Shown here: positions 62,374 through 64,000 of the stretch, in pieces | Layout: the number at the start of each line of letters is the position of its first letter | Position numbering within the stretch: the stretch's first letter is position 1 | Notes under the pieces: model-generated | The model's input: only the letters and a program-made list of their open reading frames with translations | The model's database searches: none | What the model was told of the DNA's origin: nothing | NCBI RefSeq assembly: GCF_947503415.1 | Contig: NZ_CANNDS010000001.1 | Location: forward strand, 558,001 to 622,000 | Length of the DNA stretch: 64,000 nt | DNA from: an uncultured Tateyamaria sp. | Lineage (GTDB): Bacteria > Pseudomonadota > Alphaproteobacteria > Rhodobacterales > Rhodobacteraceae | Reading direction: 5' to 3' | Program-made: the position numbers and the translations under genes

Positions 62374-63296
62374 ACCGGCGACACTCCGTTCACGTTCAGG
62401 AACACCGAGTAAAGCGAGGTCGTGCCGCAAATGAACAAGCGGTTCAGCTTGGGCCCGCCAAAGCAGACATTGGCGACCAGTTCGGGGATATGCACCTTGC
62501 CGATCAGCGTGCCGTCCGGGTCGTAGCAATGCACACCATCCGCGGCAGAGGTCCAGATGCGCCCGTCGCGGTCGAGGCGGAAGCCATCGAACAGCCCTTC
62601 GGTGCAGGTTGCAAAGATCTCTCCGCCGCTGAGTGTGCCGTCAGGGCCCACGTCGTGTCGGCGGATGTGTTTGGGGCCGTCAGGTGCGTGCGTGGCACCT
62701 GTGTCAGCGATGTAGAGTTGAGTTTCATCGGGGGAGAACGCGAGGCCATTCGGCTTGAGGTAGTCGTCCGCCATGATCCGGATGTCGCCGGTGTCCGGGT
62801 CCGCACGGTAGACATGGCAGGCACCGATTTCGCTCTCTGCGCGGTCGCCTTCGTAGTCCATCAGGATGCCGTAGCTGGGGTCCGTGAACCACACCGACCC
62901 ATCAGATTTGACCACAACATCATTGGGTGAGTTCAGGCGTTTGCGGTCGTAGCTGTCGGCGATGACCGTGACCGTGCCGTCATGTTCGGTGCGCGTGACA
63001 CGGCGGGCGAGGTGTTCGCAGCTGACCAGCCGCCCCTGCCGATCCACCGTGTTGCCGTTGGAGTTGTTCGACGGCTGGCGGAAGGTCGACACCGACCCGT
63101 CGGTCTCATCCCAGCGCAGCATTCGGTTGTTGGGGATGTCGGACCAGACCAGATAGCGCCCGGCGGCGAACCACACCGGCCCTTCGGACCAGCGTGCGCC
63201 GGTCCACAGCCGTTCGACCCGTGCGTGGCCCACGAAGCAGGCCTCGAACCGTGGATCAATGACTTCGAACCCGGTCCCTTCGATCACTCCGAACAT
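62370..63296 (-). CDS. SMP-30/gluconolactonase-like hydrolase
   Basis: The 308-aa six-bladed beta-propeller has SEGPVWFAAGRYLVWSDI, a metal-binding Asn/Asp in RLNSPNDVVVKSDGSVWFTD and a last blade LYIADTGATH. The family hydrolyses sugar lactones such as gluconolactone with a divalent metal. The start at 63296 (MFGVIEGTG) is preferred, giving a 41-base overlap with the cytochrome gene. The context with a membrane cytochrome suggests handling of a lactone from a periplasmic sugar or alcohol oxidation. Confidence 0.9.
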   Translation of the reverse strand: MFGVIEGTGFEVIDPRFEACFVGHARVERLWTGARWSEGPVWFAAGRYLVWSDIPNNRMLRWDETDGSVSTFRQPSNNSNGNTVDRQGRLVSCEHLARRVTRTEHDGTVTVIADSYDRKRLNSPNDVVVKSDGSVWFTDPSYGILMDYEGDRAESEIGACHVYRADPDTGDIRIMADDYLKPNGLAFSPDETQLYIADTGATHAPDGPKHIRRHDVGPDGTLSGGEIFATCTEGLFDGFRLDRDGRIWTSAADGVHCYDPDGTLIGKVHIPELVANVCFGGPKLNRLFICGTTSLYSVFLNVNGVSPV

Positions 63297-64000
63297 CTGT
63301 GTCTTCCTTTCGTGTCGTGCGGCGCACACCCCAGCCGGGATGCGGGCGGGCGTTACCCGGATGGGCGGGATCATCGCCCCAGATCGCCTGATATGTGTCT
63401 ATCGCCATGCCGCGTTTCTGCAAAATGACAAACGCGGTGATGAGGCCCGCCCACCACAGGATCAGAGACAGCCACATCCAGTTGGGGCCGTTGGCTTTCC
63501 AAAGACCCAGCAGGATGGTGATGACCCCAAGCAAGAGAAGCCCATAGCCGATGGACTTGTGCAGCGCCTCGAACATCAGCCGCCATGGCGTCATGTCGTA
63601 GTGGTGCCCATGCAGCGACCCATCCGGCGCGGGGGCTGTTGGGCCACCCTTGCTGCCGCGAAAGAGGCCCAGAAGGACTTGGACGGTCAGCAGCACAAGG
63701 ACGCCGTAGCCGAACCAATTGTGCAGACTCATCCGGGTGAAATCCACAGGCAGAACCAGCACGAAGCCAAGCGCTGTCAGCCCCATCACAGCCATCTGCC
63801 CGATCCAATGGCTGCGCCACCACGCAAGGCTGTCAACCTCGCGCGGGAAATCCTGACCGGGCAGCACTTTGAAAAAGCGCGCAATCAAGACCGCAAGGGG
63901 GGCCAGCACGCCCCATCCCAGCACCATCGATCGCGCGTGCCACGACACGGCAAACCCAACCTCATGCGCGCGGGCCGCATCCATGGGGGAGAGCAGCCAA
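63256..64000 (-). CDS. Cytochrome b561-like membrane protein (partial or edge)
   Basis: The frame runs to the window edge, so the true start may lie outside; the first internal ATG is at 63984. The predicted protein has about six TM segments with paired His (HARSMVLGWGVLAP, HWIGQMAVMGL, LHNWFGYGVLVL and HKSIGYGLLLLG) as in b561-type diheme proteins. It probably passes electrons across the membrane. WLLSPMDAARAHEVG continues upstream of 63984 in frame, which favours a start beyond the window. Its 3' end overlaps the lactonase gene by 41 bases. Confidence 0.75.
   Translation of the reverse strand, partial: WLLSPMDAARAHEVGFAVSWHARSMVLGWGVLAPLAVLIARFFKVLPGQDFPREVDSLAWWRSHWIGQMAVMGLTALGFVLVLPVDFTRMSLHNWFGYGVLVLLTVQVLLGLFRGSKGGPTAPAPDGSLHGHHYDMTPWRLMFEALHKSIGYGLLLLGVITILLGLWKANGPNWMWLSLILWWAGLITAFVILQKRGMAIDTYQAIWGDDPAHPGNARPHPGWGVRRTTRKEDTDVRSDRRDRVRSH

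Noticed and set aside
1-64000. CRISPR array, tRNA or rRNA genes, prophage
   Set aside because: No regularly spaced repeats, cloverleaf-type sequence, rRNA segments or phage structural genes were seen by eye.

Overview
The window looks like chromosome of an alphaproteobacterium of the Rhodobacteraceae (Roseobacter-type). The basis is gene content and style: high GC with tightly packed ATGA-overlapping operons, a FixJ-type two-component pair, a BigR/SqrR-like ArsR regulator with a sulfur module, GlcG-like and SMP-30-like genes, and FNR-type TTGAT-N4-ATCAA dyads in many promoters. This is inferred from gene types, not from a database search. No rRNA, tRNA or CRISPR array was seen.

Layout. 1-4.2 kb: end of a polar amino-acid ABC transporter (permease, ATPase), then a Cache/PAS sensor kinase and its FixJ-like regulator. 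4.2-8.8 kb: a scar of decayed DNA with the C-terminal end of an IS3-type transposase, a broken IS110-family transposase, an unrecognised lysine-rich gene and a frameshifted FtsK-like DNA translocase. 8.9-15.4 kb: a ZIP metal transporter, then a sulfide/persulfide module (carbonic-anhydrase-like protein, persulfide-dioxygenase-like MBL enzyme, ArsR switch, rhodanese, SulP permease, small Cys-rich protein, thiol-redox protein, DUF318 permease). 15.9-20.4 kb: an APC permease, an FHA-like/TM/trypsin-like protease and an MFS transporter.

20.9-29.5 kb: a minus-strand catabolic operon (aminotransferase, acyl-CoA synthetase, 2-oxoacid dehydrogenase E1alpha, E1beta, E2, Leu/Phe-type dehydrogenase) followed by an SLC13 transporter. 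Together these would turn branched-chain or related amino acids into acyl-CoAs; E3 is not in the window. 29.7-33.3 kb: a PagL-like outer-membrane protein, oleate hydratase, and a GerW/DUF2953 gene set. 33.5-45.5 kb: PEP synthase, a PfkB sugar kinase, small conserved proteins, an ATP-grasp-like ligase divergent from a class II amidotransferase, and a second 2-oxoacid dehydrogenase operon (acyl/acetyl-CoA synthetase, fused E1alpha-beta, E2, free acyl carrier protein).

46-61.8 kb: a stress and redox block with a glycine-zipper lipoprotein, a ferric-reductase-like flavoprotein, a 35-aa membrane peptide, a 963-aa acidic Ca-binding-type protein, CbpA/CbpM, a Usp protein, a Lon-family protease with a second Usp-like protein, FtsH, a DUF5765-like membrane protein, an HhH protein and an L,D-transpeptidase. 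61.9-64 kb: GlcG/HbpS-like protein, SMP-30-like lactonase and a cytochrome b561-like protein running off the edge.

The most interesting pattern is regulatory. FNR-type dyads (seven at 9/10 and one at 10/10 by eye) sit in intergenic regions ahead of unrelated operons, most densely from 33 to 61 kb. I infer one low-oxygen regulon joining proteostasis, Usp proteins, gluconeogenic and overflow carbon enzymes, and several unknown proteins. No FNR regulator gene lies in the window.
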